This document shows positions 7,842 to 13,550 of a stretch of 13,550 bases of DNA, one piece after another (position 1 is the first letter of the stretch; every line of letters starts with the position of its first letter). The stretch is taken from contig JAHELQ010000060.1 in the NCBI GenBank assembly GCA_024644125.1, positions 1 to 13,550 on the forward strand, given 5' to 3'. A program made the translations under genes and the position numbers. Origin of the DNA: Candidatus Aminicenantota bacterium. Its GTDB lineage: Bacteria; Acidobacteriota; Aminicenantia; UBA2199. The notes beneath the pieces were generated by a model. The model made no database searches. It saw nothing but the letters and a program-made list of their open reading frames with translations, and was not told the DNA's origin.

Positions 7842-8162
7842 ATGAAACATGTAAGATCACTATTTGCGCAACGGGTCATCGACGCGATAATGCGGGTTCC
7901 GGTTGGAACTGTCGCTACCTATGGCCAAATTGCTATAATGGCTGGCAATCCCCGCGGAGTTCGCGGAGTTGTCTGGATCTTGCATAGTTCATCGGGGCAT
8001 GCGGGATTGCCCTGGCACCGTATCGTCAATCGGCATGGGAAGATTTCTCTCAAGCCTGGAGACGGTTATGAAGAGCAAAAGTATCTATTGCTTTCCGAGG
8101 GTGTTCGCTTCGATAGCGAAGATCGAATAGATCTGAATCGTTTTTTGTGGCGGCCGGAATAA
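7842..8162 (+). CDS. Alkyltransferase-like protein (ATL), MGMT family with Trp in place of active-site Cys
   Basis: DNA-damage recognition protein related to the DNA-binding domain of O6-methylguanine methyltransferase. The usual PCHR is PWHR here (P57-W58-H59-R60), the mark of ATLs such as E. coli Atl (YbaZ). ATLs bind O6-alkylguanine without repairing it and, in studied cases, hand the lesion to nucleotide excision repair. Other marks: VPVGTVATYGQIA (helix-turn-helix start with the base-flipping Tyr27), a NPRGVRG segment holding the likely Arg finger, IVNRHGKISL, and a C-terminal LLSEGVRF. The 106-residue length matches a complete ATL. ATG start at 7842; only a weak AAAAAG precedes it. A weak -35/-10 pair (TTGCAT, 17 bp, TAAACT at 7830-7835) would place transcription at or near the ATG. 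Only 11 bp separates its stop from the convergent methyltransferase stop. Confidence 0.9.
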   Translation: MKHVRSLFAQRVIDAIMRVPVGTVATYGQIAIMAGNPRGVRGVVWILHSSSGHAGLPWHRIVNRHGKISLKPGDGYEEQKYLLLSEGVRFDSEDRIDLNRFLWRPE

Positions 8163-8173
8163 TCCCGGTTTTC

Positions 8174-8779
8174 TTACCTGAGTGTTCCTGGATTGTTGAA
8201 TGGGCATGGCAGGAGCCGGCAAGTACGGTTTATGTAATCGCGGTATTTTTGTCCATTACGTTCCAGCATCAGTTGTTCCTCTTTTTCCACCCTGTAGAGA
8301 TATAGGGGGAGAAGGGTCACAATCATGGCCGGGCCGGCAATCCAGTTTTGCAACAAAAACATTTGCGCCACCGCCCACAGCCATTGGGCTGCATACATAG
8401 GATGGCGGATGCGGTTGTAGATTCCTGTAGTGATCAATGTGTTATCTTTCCGAGGTTCCGCCCAGGGGCTCCAGCTTTTGCCCAGATCCGTGTAGGAACG
8501 CCAAAGCAAGAGCAGCGCGGCGGAGAACAGCAAGGTTCCCAGCCATCCGGTCCAGGGGAGAAGGGGGTAATCGGCAAAATCGATCCAGGGAAACGCCAGA
8601 TAACATAGCGGTATAATGATACCCAGTGTGGAAAGACTCATCCATAGCCTGTCCCTCGGATGGGGGACAGGTACTTCGGGATCATTTTGGGAGAACCTTC
8701 GGGTGTAAACCACCCGGATAAAGGAGGCAGGTATTGTACCGACTAGATAAACCGCCTCGAATGTGCTTAATAATTTCAT
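8174..8779 (-). CDS. Isoprenylcysteine carboxyl methyltransferase (ICMT/PEMT)-family membrane protein
   Basis: Integral membrane methyltransferase homologue. Hydrophobic segments at about 5-25, 46-64, 75-95 and 128-160 suggest four or five membrane spans. Family marks are GIYNRIRHPMY (119-129), with the RHP SAM-binding triad, RVEKEEQLMLE about 163-173, and the ending YRDYINRTCRLLP about 179-191; these form the conserved C-terminal SAM/substrate site of ICMT-like proteins. Bacterial members rarely have prenylated-protein substrates, and many may methylate lipids, so the substrate is unknown. Length (201) is normal. Start ATG at 8779, with AAAGG 5 nt upstream on the minus strand. It lies 84 nt downstream of the GntR gene on the same strand and could be co-transcribed, though a TATAAT (minus strand, 8821-8816) with no good -35 lies in the gap. 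Confidence 0.87.
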   Translation of the reverse strand: MKLLSTFEAVYLVGTIPASFIRVVYTRRFSQNDPEVPVPHPRDRLWMSLSTLGIIIPLCYLAFPWIDFADYPLLPWTGWLGTLLFSAALLLLWRSYTDLGKSWSPWAEPRKDNTLITTGIYNRIRHPMYAAQWLWAVAQMFLLQNWIAGPAMIVTLLPLYLYRVEKEEQLMLERNGQKYRDYINRTCRLLPCPFNNPGTLR

Positions 8780-8863
8780 ATTTGCCTTTTGAAAAATGTT
8801 TCGTAGTAATAATATATTATACGTAAGGCGGAGTGCGGCGCGGAATATAACCGGAACCTTTGC

Positions 8864-9550
8864 TTAATTTTTTTCGCTTTTTTCCTGGAAATAATAGCGC
8901 ATAATGAATTTTTCCTGTACACTGAACGACCAGTGGACAGTGTGGATATAATCCGCGGCTTCGACGATTTTTCCATCCGAAATCAGATCCGCGATTTTTT
9001 GATGTTCCTTAATGGAGGATTCTTCCCATTCCTTGACCCATTTTTTTTGCCTGGGGAAATCATAGAGGCGCTTTTTGAGATTATTGACAATTTGAATGAG
9101 CGATTGATTCTGACTAAGGCTGATATAAGTATTGTGAAATTCCAGATTTTTTTTATAAAACAGGTCGAAATTGTTTTTTTCAAGCGCTTTTTCCATCTCC
9201 CGGTTGAGCCGTTGCATTTTTTCGGTATCCTTGAGGGAAATCTTATCCCGCGAATTACACAGCGCTGATTGCTCCAGTGCTCCGATAATCTGGTAGAAGT
9301 CTTTGATGTCCTCGATAGTCAATGTGTTGACGAAAATGCCTCTTCGCGGAACGATTGTCACAAATCCCTCCATTTCCAATTGAATTAGCGCGTCCCGTAA
9401 CGGAGTTTTGCTGATTCCCAGTTTTTTGCTGGTGGCATCCATATTTATCATGGAGCCCGGCTGGATGTTCTGCAAATGGATCTGTTCCCTTAGATACTCG
9501 TAAACCTGTTCTTTCAATGATTTGGTATTAATAAAATTTGTTTGCTTCAT
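8864..9550 (-). CDS. GntR-family transcriptional regulator, FadR/FCD subfamily
   Basis: One-component DNA-binding regulator. Winged helix about 8-75 with the GntR signature LGISKTPLRDALIQLEMEG (44-62) and wing VPRRGIFV (67-74). The FCD effector domain spans about 80-215, all-helical. FCD metal-site histidines are visible: H139 in LEFH, H183 in KEHQ, and H203 or H206 in YIHTVHW. The usual Asp four residues before the first His is N135 here, so metal binding may be altered. The 228-residue length is typical. Effectors of this subfamily are usually small organic acids; this one is not known. ATG start at 9550 has no strong ribosome site. Its intergenic region contains a matching operator motif (9727-9737) and the ATL gene has another, so it probably controls one or both neighbouring units. 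Confidence 0.92.
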   Translation of the reverse strand: MKQTNFINTKSLKEQVYEYLREQIHLQNIQPGSMINMDATSKKLGISKTPLRDALIQLEMEGFVTIVPRRGIFVNTLTIEDIKDFYQIIGALEQSALCNSRDKISLKDTEKMQRLNREMEKALEKNNFDLFYKKNLEFHNTYISLSQNQSLIQIVNNLKKRLYDFPRQKKWVKEWEESSIKEHQKIADLISDGKIVEAADYIHTVHWSFSVQEKFIMRYYFQEKSEKN

Positions 9551-9570
9551 GTTGTTTTTCTGTAGCTTTT

Positions 9571-9599
9571 TTTATATCATATTTAGTCCTTTTGTTCAA
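9571..9599 (-). promoter_or_regulatory. Predicted promoter of the GntR gene
   Basis: Minus strand: -35 TTGAAC (9599-9594), 17-bp spacer, -10 TATAAA (9576-9571) preceded by TGA, an extended -10. The start near 9564 would leave a leader of about 14 nt. Confidence 0.5.
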
Positions 9600-9641
9600 T
9601 TAATAGAGGATTTTTAAACGATTTCAGAGGTGATTTTTTTT

Positions 9642-9710
9642 ATGAAGATAAAATTAAAAAAAAATCTGCGAATTTTATTTAAAAAAAAAAATCGGTATGC
9701 TAAAATTTAG
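9642..9710 (+). CDS. Possible small ORF for a 22-residue cationic peptide
   Basis: ATG at 9642, TAG at 9708-9710. A good ribosome site AGAGGTGA (9626-9633) precedes it with 8 T's as spacer. The peptide has 8 Lys and 2 Arg among 22 residues, mixed with Ile, Leu and Phe (ends NRYAKI), so it would be strongly basic and possibly amphipathic. AT-rich DNA produces Lys/Ile-rich frames by chance, and no promoter of its own is clear, so this is only a candidate. Confidence 0.2.
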   Translation: MKIKLKKNLRILFKKKNRYAKI

Positions 9711-9726
9711 ATCCAGTAATATAAAT

Positions 9727-9737
9727 TTGTGAAACCA
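9727..9737. promoter_or_regulatory. Candidate GntR-family operator in the GntR / exported-protein divergent region
   Basis: TTGTGAAACCA fits TNGTNNNACNA and sits in a wider imperfect palindrome at 9724-9740 (AATT.GT...AC.AATT). It lies 18 bp upstream of the -35 of the promoter at 9756-9783. The rest of the 286-bp gap is AT-rich, with several long A/T runs (9611-9691), the GntR promoter and the small ORF. Confidence 0.5.
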
Positions 9738-9755
9738 ATTAATGGATTTTCCGGG

Positions 9756-9783
9756 TTGATCCGGAGTTTTGAGTATGTATAAA
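9756..9783 (+). promoter_or_regulatory. Predicted promoter of the exported-protein/permease unit
   Basis: -35 TTGATC (9756-9761), 16-bp spacer, -10 TATAAA (9778-9783). The expected start near 9790 gives a leader of about 47 nt containing GAGGAGG at 9824-9830. Confidence 0.5.
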
Positions 9784-9836
9784 GTAAACTATATATGGGT
9801 ATTTAATGCTTTGTCATTCTATAGAGGAGGTAGGGT

Positions 9837-10478
9837 GTGAAAAAAAAATCTTTATATTTTATTTCCATGATCATTGTTATATCTCTTGTGACTACCGGAG
9901 TGTTTGCTTGCATCTCTGCGAACGATGTCACATCGCCCTTTGAGGATAGTGGGAAGCAACTAATCGAAAATTCAGTCACAGAGGGATCCAAAGCTTTTTT
10001 CAAGGGGAAGGCCGCGGTCATGCATCTATTGTCTGAGGGAGAAACCGCGTGCCAGGGGACGTTCAATGTTGGAATTTCGTTGACATATACCAACGATGCC
10101 GTAGAAAATCTAGAAAAAGCGAAAAGTCATTATTCGGAAGCCAACAATCTTGGCAGAACAGTCGGATATGTGAAAATCCGGCAGGATAAATTAAAAGATT
10201 TCAATTATGGCATGTTGGCATCTGAGAAAAACCTTCGCGGTCCGGCGTGGGACCGGGTCACATCGTTTATGAGAAATGGAGATGTGGTCGGGTTTTATAG
10301 CCGGATGTCCGGGGATATCGACGAAATTCTGGCGATCTTGTATTCTATTAAAGACAAATTAGAAAAAGGAGTTCAACCGGAGACTGCTGAATATTGGATA
10401 CTACTTCAGAAATTATCCGAAATCTCACTTTTTGGAAACTACGCCACAATAATCGGTCACCGCGCATTTGAATTGTAA
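9837..10478 (+). CDS. Exported helical protein of unknown function, upstream partner of the permease fusion
   Basis: I do not recognise this family. GTG start at 9837 with GAGGAGG at 9824-9830, spacing 6 nt, a very strong ribosome site. The 213-residue product starts MKKKS, then a hydrophobic core about 7-23 and TGVFAC. It may be cut by signal peptidase I after VFA or after ISA, or be lipidated at C25, though Phe at -2 is unusual for a lipobox. The mature part appears almost entirely alpha-helical, with charged heptad-like stretches (about 85-105 and 170-185), and contains a second Cys near 62. It lies 43 nt upstream of the permease/pseudo-ATPase gene on the same strand with no terminator between, so the two are probably one transcript and may work together at the membrane. 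No catalytic motif is visible. Confidence 0.8.
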   Translation: MKKKSLYFISMIIVISLVTTGVFACISANDVTSPFEDSGKQLIENSVTEGSKAFFKGKAAVMHLLSEGETACQGTFNVGISLTYTNDAVENLEKAKSHYSEANNLGRTVGYVKIRQDKLKDFNYGMLASEKNLRGPAWDRVTSFMRNGDVVGFYSRMSGDIDEILAILYSIKDKLEKGVQPETAEYWILLQKLSEISLFGNYATIIGHRAFEL

Positions 10479-10521
10479 TTGAGTTTCAGGATACCATTTT
10501 TTATATAAAAAAGGAGGAGAA

Positions 10522-12414
10522 GTGCTGAACGCATTGAAATTCGAGTGGAGAAGGGTCTTCTCCAGACGGAATGTGGTATTCTTTTGTTTGCTTGCCTTGC
10601 TTGCGTTTTATTTTGTAGCGCTGGGAGTGTCCGACTACAAAAAAGTTCTGGTTGACAAAAGGGACTTCACAGAGGTTGAGAAGAGTAAATCGGAATATTA
10701 TGTTTCTTACGAGCAATACGCAGTGATGGGTTCCCGTGTCATGTTTTTGCCTTCACCACTTTCAATTTTTTTCAGGGATTATTATCAATTTGGAATTGTG
10801 TCCGCCAATCTGGATGTCACAGAGGTTATCGATATTTCCAACAACAAAAAAGGGCGGGAATTGTTTTTCAAAAAAGGCAATTTCGGTGATTTGAGCGGCG
10901 TAATCTTTATTTTCGGCACTTTGATCATGGTGTATATGGGATTTGGAACCTTCCAGAGTCTCGATCATTTTCGCCTATTTAAGCGTAATCCGCTGATCCA
11001 ATCCTTCATTTGCAGACTTATTTTGTTGGATGGTTATTTTGTCATTCTGTTTACAGGGTGCTATCTCATTGCCAGGATATCCGGGGTATTATTCTCCGCA
11101 GCCGAAAATTTCTCCTATTCTGGATACGGCTTATTTTCGATATTGATGCTCAACTTCTTTTTTGTCGCCGGAATGATGGCCGCGGTTTTGGGGAATTTCC
11201 GGCGCCGATCCGTGGTATTGTTGTCATTATTCTGGCTATTGTTCGTCCTGGTTGTGCCGGAGATCGTACACACGTCGATCAGCCGCAAGGCCCAGGCGAT
11301 CACTCCGGTGGAATACCTCAATTTGCAAAAATTCAAGGAACTTCTTGGGCATGAGCAAAAGGCGAGACACGCTTTATTTGAGCTTGAGAAGGATAAGAAA
11401 AATCCCGAAGCGTTGAAAGAATTGTGGAAAAATCTAGCGTACGAATATTATGAAAACGGGTATGTTAGAAACAAATTCAAAGAGGAGCAACTTCAGCGAG
11501 AAATAAAGGAAGTCGCTGGCACTCTCGAAAGCGTATCGAGCCTGTTTCCGGGAAATTACTATCACTATCTCGTGGGTGAATTATCCGGTAGCGGGTATAT
11601 CGAATATTCCCGCTTTGTGGATCATGTGCTATCACTCCGGGAGGGGTTTTTTCAATTTTACCTCAAAAAGAGATACGAAGCGACCGATCGGAAGGTGGAA
11701 CCCTTTATCAAAGGGGATGAGAATATTTTTGTTTCCAGAAGCTTGATTCCGCGTAATTTCTGGACCGGGGTCCTGGTAGTGGTGGCATATTTCCTGGCGG
11801 TCGTGCTATTTAATTTTTGGTTTTTGGGAAGAAAATCCTCTTATCCAGTGCCGCAGGGTCTTGAATTTGAATTGTTGCAACTGGAAAAGCAGCAAACCTA
11901 TTTCATTCATTGCCGCGACGATGAATTCCGTCAACGGTTGTTCTATTTTTTATCCGGGCAACCGGATGTATTGGCGATCGACCGGGTTCAAGCAGCCGAT
12001 ATAGATCCTCAGATTTCTTCCCTTGCGATTGTGGATTATTTCACTTATATTTGCGGTATTAAGAATCGGCAGGCTGTTGCCGGAATGTTGGAGCGATTCG
12101 GCATTTTATCCGCTATTCGCAAGAATGGGAAAGAACTTTCGTCCCAGGAACTGAAGAAGATATTTTGCTCAGTGATCTTGAGTTATAGGGATGATATCAC
12201 CATTGTGGTCAATGACTTTATTCTTGGCGAAGGAAAAGGATTTGAGCGGGAGTTTATCTCTATTTTGATGGAATTGAAAGCGGAGGGTAGGCGTATCGTC
12301 TATTTGAGCAGTGAAATGTATATGACCTATTCTCTAGTTGAACAGGATGAAATAGGTGAGGGCAAAGATTTTAACATCTATGAAGTGAACTTTCAAAATA
12401 TCAGTATGCGTTAG
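10522..12414 (+). CDS. ABC-2-like permease fused to a degenerate (pseudo) ABC ATPase domain
   Basis: GTG start at 10522; AAGGAGG at 10511-10517 with 4-nt spacing. Likely topology for 630 residues: helix 17-36, outside loop 37-120, helices about 122-143, 160-185, 203-224 and 230-250 (FRRRS between the last two on the inside), a 160-residue outside loop rich in helix, helix 411-436, cytoplasmic C-terminus. This is an ABC-2/NatB-like permease plan. Residues about 450-600 align in register with an ABC ATPase: the Walker A segment is CRDDEFRQRL (464-473) in place of GxNGxGKTTL, followed by FLSG; the signature is LSSQE (539-543); the Walker B/D-loop run is IVVNDFILGEG (561-571) in place of hhhDEPTxGLD; the switch is SSE (596-598) in place of SSH. 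Every catalytic residue is changed, so the domain is probably not an ATPase. An intact partner ATPase is absent from the window. The ATPase alignment is by eye and is inference. Confidence 0.72.
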   Translation: MLNALKFEWRRVFSRRNVVFFCLLALLAFYFVALGVSDYKKVLVDKRDFTEVEKSKSEYYVSYEQYAVMGSRVMFLPSPLSIFFRDYYQFGIVSANLDVTEVIDISNNKKGRELFFKKGNFGDLSGVIFIFGTLIMVYMGFGTFQSLDHFRLFKRNPLIQSFICRLILLDGYFVILFTGCYLIARISGVLFSAAENFSYSGYGLFSILMLNFFFVAGMMAAVLGNFRRRSVVLLSLFWLLFVLVVPEIVHTSISRKAQAITPVEYLNLQKFKELLGHEQKARHALFELEKDKKNPEALKELWKNLAYEYYENGYVRNKFKEEQLQREIKEVAGTLESVSSLFPGNYYHYLVGELSGSGYIEYSRFVDHVLSLREGFFQFYLKKRYEATDRKVEPFIKGDENIFVSRSLIPRNFWTGVLVVVAYFLAVVLFNFWFLGRKSSYPVPQGLEFELLQLEKQQTYFIHCRDDEFRQRLFYFLSGQPDVLAIDRVQAADIDPQISSLAIVDYFTYICGIKNRQAVAGMLERFGILSAIRKNGKELSSQELKKIFCSVILSYRDDITIVVNDFILGEGKGFEREFISILMELKAEGRRIVYLSSEMYMTYSLVEQDEIGEGKDFNIYEVNFQNISMR

Positions 12415-12484
12415 TTTTTGATAATATTTCAAGTTTGTTGCGAATGCCGTTCCTGGTTGCGGAGCAAAAAAAGGATTTTTGTTG

Positions 12485-12516
12485 TTGACATATCATCCTG
12501 CCTCTGATATATCAGA
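12485..12516 (+). promoter_or_regulatory. Promoter with overlapping palindromic operator, glycyl radical operon
   Basis: Perfect -35 TTGACA at 12485-12490, 17-bp spacer, extended -10 TGATATATC (-10 hexamer 12508-12513). A perfect 14-bp palindrome TCTGATATATCAGA (12503-12516) covers the -10, and an extra ATATCA half-site lies at 12490-12495. A regulator bound here would block RNA polymerase. The upstream part of the gap (12415-12484) shows no clear terminator. Confidence 0.6.
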
Positions 12517-12543
12517 TATTATAAATCTTGTTCAGGATAATGT

Positions 12544-13320
12544 ATGAATACACAGGGATATATTTTTGACATTAAACGGTTTGCCATTCATGACGGCCCC
12601 GGCATCCGGACTACTGTTTTTTTCAAGGGATGTCCGCTATCGTGTTGGTGGTGCCACAATCCTGAAAGCCAACTAATGTTACCGCAGGTCAGCGTAGGAG
12701 GTGTTACATCGAGAACTGTTGGCAAAAAAACAACAGTCGTCGAGGTGTTGAAGGAGATTGAGAAGGAGACGATTTTTTTTGATGAATCCGGAGGCGGCGT
12801 AACGTTTTCCGGTGGTGAGCCGTTAATGCAGCCGGTTTTTTTAGAGGCTTTACTGGATTCTTGTGCTGAACTCGATATCCACACTGCGGTAGATACATGT
12901 GGCTACGCTGAAGAGAAGGTGTTTCGGAGGATCGCTGAAAAAGCGGACCTCTTCCTATATGATCTGAAAATCATTGACGATGATGATCATTTGCGCTATA
13001 CTGGTGTATCGAACCGGTTGATAATTCGGAATCTCCAGACTCTTTCCCGCATTGGAAAAACAGTTTATATTAGATTTCCTGTAATTCCCGGAATTACCGC
13101 AACCGAAAAAAATCTTTTAGCTATGGCTCATTTTATTGGTTCCCTTGATTCTGTCACGGAGGTCGGTTTATTGCCATATCACATAGCCGGCAGCCATAAG
13201 TACAAAAAAATTGGAATTCCTGATAAAATGATTGGAGTACCGGTTCCCCTGGAAGATGAATTGGAGCACATAGCGGAGGTCCTCGGGACTTCCGGCTTAC
13301 GGATCAACGTTGGAGGCTGA
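12544..13320 (+). CDS. Glycyl radical enzyme activating enzyme (radical SAM)
   Basis: Radical SAM activase that installs the glycyl radical on its partner enzyme using a 4Fe-4S cluster and S-adenosylmethionine. Marks: DGPGIRTTVFFKGC (17-30), cluster motif C30-x3-C34-x2-C37 within GCPLSCWWCHNPES, SGGGVTFSGGEPL (82-94) with the SAM-binding GGEP, and DTCGY (117-121). At 258 residues it is short. The insert with two extra 4Fe-4S clusters found in most non-PFL activases is absent: no Cys occurs between C37 and residue 106, and about 20 residues link NPESQ to the next helix. It thus resembles PflA in plan, although the partner does not read as classical PFL. ATG at 12544 follows AGGA (12534-12537) by 6 nt. 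The partner gene begins 2 nt after the stop, so the two form one operon. Confidence 0.93.
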   Translation: MNTQGYIFDIKRFAIHDGPGIRTTVFFKGCPLSCWWCHNPESQLMLPQVSVGGVTSRTVGKKTTVVEVLKEIEKETIFFDESGGGVTFSGGEPLMQPVFLEALLDSCAELDIHTAVDTCGYAEEKVFRRIAEKADLFLYDLKIIDDDDHLRYTGVSNRLIIRNLQTLSRIGKTVYIRFPVIPGITATEKNLLAMAHFIGSLDSVTEVGLLPYHIAGSHKYKKIGIPDKMIGVPVPLEDELEHIAEVLGTSGLRINVGG

Positions 13321-13322
13321 TC

Positions 13323-13550
13323 ATGAATGAACGCATTAAACAGTTGAGGCAATTTAGTCTGGATATAAAACCATTTATTTCTGCGGAACGCGCTATGTTG
13401 ATGACGGAATTTTACAAAGGTGATGTTGTTGGCCGTGTTTCGGTTCCGGTTGAGAGGGCGATGGCATTTCGCTACCTGATGGAAAAAAAGGAGCTTTATA
13501 TTCACCCGGGAGAATTGATTGTCGGCGAGAGGGGACCGTCCCCTAGAGCT
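13323..13550 (+). CDS. Glycyl radical enzyme (pyruvate formate-lyase-like), N-terminal part, cut by window end
   Basis: First 76 codons, in frame to the last base. ATG at 13323 with GGAGG (13312-13316) inside the activase gene, spacing 6 nt. The segment has the PFL-domain N-terminus of the dehydratase/decarboxylase/lyase type: ISAERAMLMTEFYK (19-32), VPVERAMAFRYLMEKK (41-56), and YIHPGELIVGERGP (59-72). The catalytic Cys and C-terminal Gly loop lie beyond the window, so the reaction cannot be named. Candidates are C-S, C-N, C-O or C-C lyases of the PFL2 group rather than pyruvate formate-lyase itself. Its placement directly after an activase supports the assignment. No microcompartment gene is visible on this side. 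Confidence 0.87.
   Translation, partial: MNERIKQLRQFSLDIKPFISAERAMLMTEFYKGDVVGRVSVPVERAMAFRYLMEKKELYIHPGELIVGERGPSPRA

Noticed and set aside
8153..8174. Weak CCGG/CCGG hairpin with a T-rich tail between the ATL and methyltransferase genes
   Set aside because: Four pairs plus a mismatch are too weak to call a terminator.
8809..8820. 12-bp palindrome ATAATATATTAT in the GntR-methyltransferase gap
   Set aside because: Pure A/T palindromes arise easily in AT-rich DNA; it overlaps a TATAAT but has no consensus -35 and no second copy.
9551..13550. Possibility that this AT-richer half is a mobile island
   Set aside because: No integrase, transposase, tRNA, direct-repeat ends or phage genes are visible; lower GC in the intergenic region alone is insufficient.

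Overview
This window looks like chromosomal DNA of a Gram-negative anaerobe with mid-range GC. The evidence is a glycyl radical enzyme with its SAM-dependent activase (oxygen-sensitive chemistry), several exported or lipoprotein-type products, and a PAS/HisKA/REC hybrid kinase of the style common in Desulfobacterota and Acidobacteriota-like lineages. The lineage cannot be fixed from the sequence alone. I see no rRNA, tRNA, CRISPR array, transposase or integrase.

Layout. Bases 1-3781 (+): the 3' part of a membrane-anchored hybrid histidine kinase, then a DEAD-box RNA helicase with a long basic tail. A GC-rich hairpin at 3794-3821 separates the helicase from a convergent stand-alone RibD C-terminal-type reductase (-). 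Bases 4584-4673 hold back-to-back promoters, followed by a small secreted protein of unknown function (+). Its 3' end overlaps by 55 bp with a convergent exported GH36/melibiase-like glycosidase (-). Next, divergently, come a probable lipoprotein tyrosine/dual-specificity phosphatase (+) and an alkyltransferase-like DNA-repair protein with Trp at the active-site Cys position (+). These converge on an isoprenylcysteine methyltransferase-family membrane protein (-) and a GntR/FCD regulator (-). A 286-bp AT-rich divergent region (9551-9836) precedes an exported helical protein and a permease fused to a degenerate ATPase domain (both +). The window ends in an operon of a glycyl radical activase and the first 76 codons of its glycyl radical enzyme.

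How the parts may work together. The most unusual gene is 10522-12414. It is an ABC-2-like permease whose cytoplasmic C-terminus aligns in register with an ABC ATPase, yet the Walker A, signature, Walker B and H-loop positions are all substituted. No intact ABC ATPase lies in the window. A GntR-type operator motif, with 14 of 17 bases shared between two copies, occurs upstream of the 9837/10522 pair and just upstream of the ATL gene. This suggests that the local GntR regulator links those units. The glycyl radical operon has its own promoter, with a perfect TTGACA and a 14-bp palindrome covering an extended -10 element. All functional statements are inferences from motifs read by eye; no database search was run.
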